DNA of 5,530 bases from the NCBI GenBank assembly GCA_003150175.1, contig QAKZ01000023.1, forward strand, positions 1 to 5,530. Direction: 5' to 3'. Each line of letters begins with the position of its first letter. Position 1 is the first letter of the stretch. The position numbers were made by a program, and so were the translations under genes. This document shows, piece after piece, positions 4,146-5,530 of this stretch. Source of the DNA: Coriobacteriia bacterium (GTDB taxonomy: Bacteria > Actinomycetota > Coriobacteriia > Coriobacteriales > Atopobiaceae). The notes under the pieces are model-generated. The model ran no database searches. It was not told the origin of the DNA and saw only the letters and a list, made by a program, of their open reading frames with translations.

Positions 4146-5530
4146 GACCGCCGCGTCCATCAAGGCCGAGAAGGCCGCCCGCCGTCCCCTCGAGCTCAAG
4201 CAGGACGGCGCCGAGCTCAGCCCGGCCCATCCCTACGACCTCAGCTACGCGCACCTGCGCCTGGGCATCGACGTGGGCTCCACCACCGTCAAGCTCGCCG
4301 TCATCGACGACAACGACAACCTCATCTACGCCAACTACGAGCGCCACCACACCGATGTGCGCGCCACGGCCAAAGAGCTCTTCGTCCGCGCCCAGCGCGT
4401 GATCGGCGACGCCCCGATGCGCGTCTCGATCACCGGCTCGGGCGGCATGCTGCTGGCCAAGTGGCTCGGCCTCGAGTTCGTCCAGGAGGTCATCGCGTCC
4501 AAGCGCGCCGTCGAGACGCTCATTCCGCAGACCGACTGCGCCATCGAGCTCGGCGGCGAGGACGCGAAGATCATCTACTTCGACAATGGCATCGAGCAGC
4601 GCATGAACGGCACCTGCGCCGGCGGCACGGGCGCGTTCATCGACCAGATGGCCTCCCTTCTCCACACCGACGCGTCGGGCCTGAACGAGCTCGCCAAGGG
4701 CGCCGAGCGCATCCACCCCATCGCTTCCCGCTGCGGCGTCTTTGCAAAGACGGACGTCCAGCCCCTGCTCAACGAGGGCGCGCGCCCCGAGGACGTGGCC
4801 GCCTCGATCTTCCAGGCCGTCGCCAACCAGACCGTTAGCGGCCTCGCCTGCGGCCACCCCATCCGCGGCTACGTCGCCTTTCTCGGCGGCCCGCTCCAGT
4901 ACCTCAGCGAGCTGCGCCACCGCTTCTACGTCACGCTCAACCTCGACGACGAGCACATCATCGTTCCCGAGAACGCGCACCTCTTTGTCGCGACGGGCGC
5001 GGCGCTGGCCGGCGAGTCCCAGAAGCACGTGACCTTCGCCGAGGTCATCCGCCTGCTCGAGGACCTCAAGGACACCCAGGGCTCCGAGGTCGAGCGCTTG
5101 GAGCCGCTCTTTGCCACCGAGGACGACTATCGCGAGTTCAAGGAGCGCCACGACAAGCAGGTCGTGCCCAAGGGCGACCTCGCGAGCTACCACGGCCGCG
5201 TGTTCATCGGCATCGACGCCGGCTCCACCACGATGAAGGCGGCCGTCGTCGGCGAGGACGGCGAGCTCCTCTACACCTGGTACGGCAACAACAACGGCGA
5301 CATCCTCGGCACCGCGCGCAAGATCACCGACGACATCTACGACAAGATGCCCGCCGACTGCACCATCGGCCACGTGACCACCACCGGTTACGGCGAGCAG
5401 ATCCTCATCGAGGCCCTGCGCGCCGACTCCGGCGAGATCGAGACCGTCGCCCACCTGCGCGGCGCCAAGGCCTTCATCCCCGGCGTCGAGTTCATCCTCG
5501 ACATCGGCGGCCAGGACATGAAGTGCCTGC
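4135..5530 (+). CDS. Giant 2-hydroxyacyl-CoA dehydratase activase-type protein (N-terminal 465 aa, 3' truncated)
   Basis: The ORF stays open to the window end. The ATG overlaps the tetR stop and follows AGGAGAG (4123-4129) by five nt. Two tandem BadF/BadG/BcrA/BcrD-type ASKHA ATPase domains are visible. Domain 1 (about 41-295) has phosphate loop LGIDVGSTTVK (43-53), second phosphate motif ELGGEDAK (138-145), GTCAGGTGAF (159-168) with Cys161, SRCGVFAKTDV (198-208) with Cys200, and FLGGPLQYL (249-257). The two cysteines are 39 apart, the spacing I recall for the [4Fe-4S] ligands of HgdC, the 2-hydroxyglutaryl-CoA dehydratase activator. Domain 2 begins with IGIDAGSTTMK (358-368) and reaches DIGGQDMK (456-463) at the edge. 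Full-length relatives run to about 1,400-1,500 residues, adding DUF2229 and an HgdB-like dehydratase/reductase part; this is expected here but not seen. The family uses ATP to drive low-potential electron transfer in anaerobes. The substrate of the fusion form is not established. Confidence 0.92.
   Translation, partial: MSDKTAASIKAEKAARRPLELKQDGAELSPAHPYDLSYAHLRLGIDVGSTTVKLAVIDDNDNLIYANYERHHTDVRATAKELFVRAQRVIGDAPMRVSITGSGGMLLAKWLGLEFVQEVIASKRAVETLIPQTDCAIELGGEDAKIIYFDNGIEQRMNGTCAGGTGAFIDQMASLLHTDASGLNELAKGAERIHPIASRCGVFAKTDVQPLLNEGARPEDVAASIFQAVANQTVSGLACGHPIRGYVAFLGGPLQYLSELRHRFYVTLNLDDEHIIVPENAHLFVATGAALAGESQKHVTFAEVIRLLEDLKDTQGSEVERLEPLFATEDDYREFKERHDKQVVPKGDLASYHGRVFIGIDAGSTTMKAAVVGEDGELLYTWYGNNNGDILGTARKITDDIYDKMPADCTIGHVTTTGYGEQILIEALRADSGEIETVAHLRGAKAFIPGVEFILDIGGQDMKCL

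Noticed and set aside
4111..5454. 447-codon minus-strand frame opposite the activase gene
   Set aside because: Its repetitive Val/Gly/Asp/Leu-rich translation mirrors the codon use of the activase, whose ATPase motifs are unmistakable.

Overview
The window is high-GC throughout, with dense G/C third codon positions and long antisense shadow ORFs. Gene content and protein style suggest an anaerobic actinobacterium of the class Coriobacteriia (Collinsella/Olsenella/Atopobiaceae type). The main support is the giant 2-hydroxyacyl-CoA dehydratase activase-type protein preceded by a TetR regulator, together with Arg/Ala-rich membrane-proximal proteins. This placement is inferred from recalled family resemblance, not from a database search.

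Layout. (1) 1-273: the 3' end of prfA (peptide chain release factor 1), followed at 305-335 by a hairpin resembling an intrinsic terminator. (2) 349-1005 (+): a 218-aa protein I cannot name with certainty. Parts of it read like a degenerate class-IV PLP aminotransferase fold without the lysine. (3) 1006-1075: a short convergent intergenic region with an imperfect direct repeat reminiscent of REP/Y1-transposase-type motifs. (4) 1076-2059 (-): a membrane-anchored C39-like (papain-fold) cysteine peptidase. (5) 2060-2254: a divergent regulatory region packed with inverted repeats, the largest being a 46-bp near-palindrome just upstream of the next gene. (6) 2255-3265 (+): a LacI-family repressor with an unusual hinge segment. 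(7) 3266-3458: an intergenic region with a 14-bp GC-rich tandem repeat and a perfect 17-bp palindrome. (8) 3459-4145 (+): a TetR-family regulator whose last codons overlap (9) 4135-5530 (+, runs off the window): the N-terminal 465 residues of a large ATP-dependent acyl-CoA dehydratase activase-type protein. Two ASKHA ATPase domains are in view, and the first has both [4Fe-4S] cysteines.

How the parts may work together. tetR and the activase gene overlap by 11 nt and almost certainly share a transcript. The 17-bp palindrome 39 bp upstream of tetR is a natural autoregulatory operator for that operon. The LacI-type regulator and the C39-like peptidase are transcribed divergently from a palindrome-rich region, so the repressor may control itself, the peptidase, or both. 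The window shows no effector for either regulator. The activase family powers low-potential electron transfer in strict anaerobes, but the substrate of these giant fusion forms is not established.

I saw no tRNA, rRNA, CRISPR array, complete insertion sequence or riboswitch.
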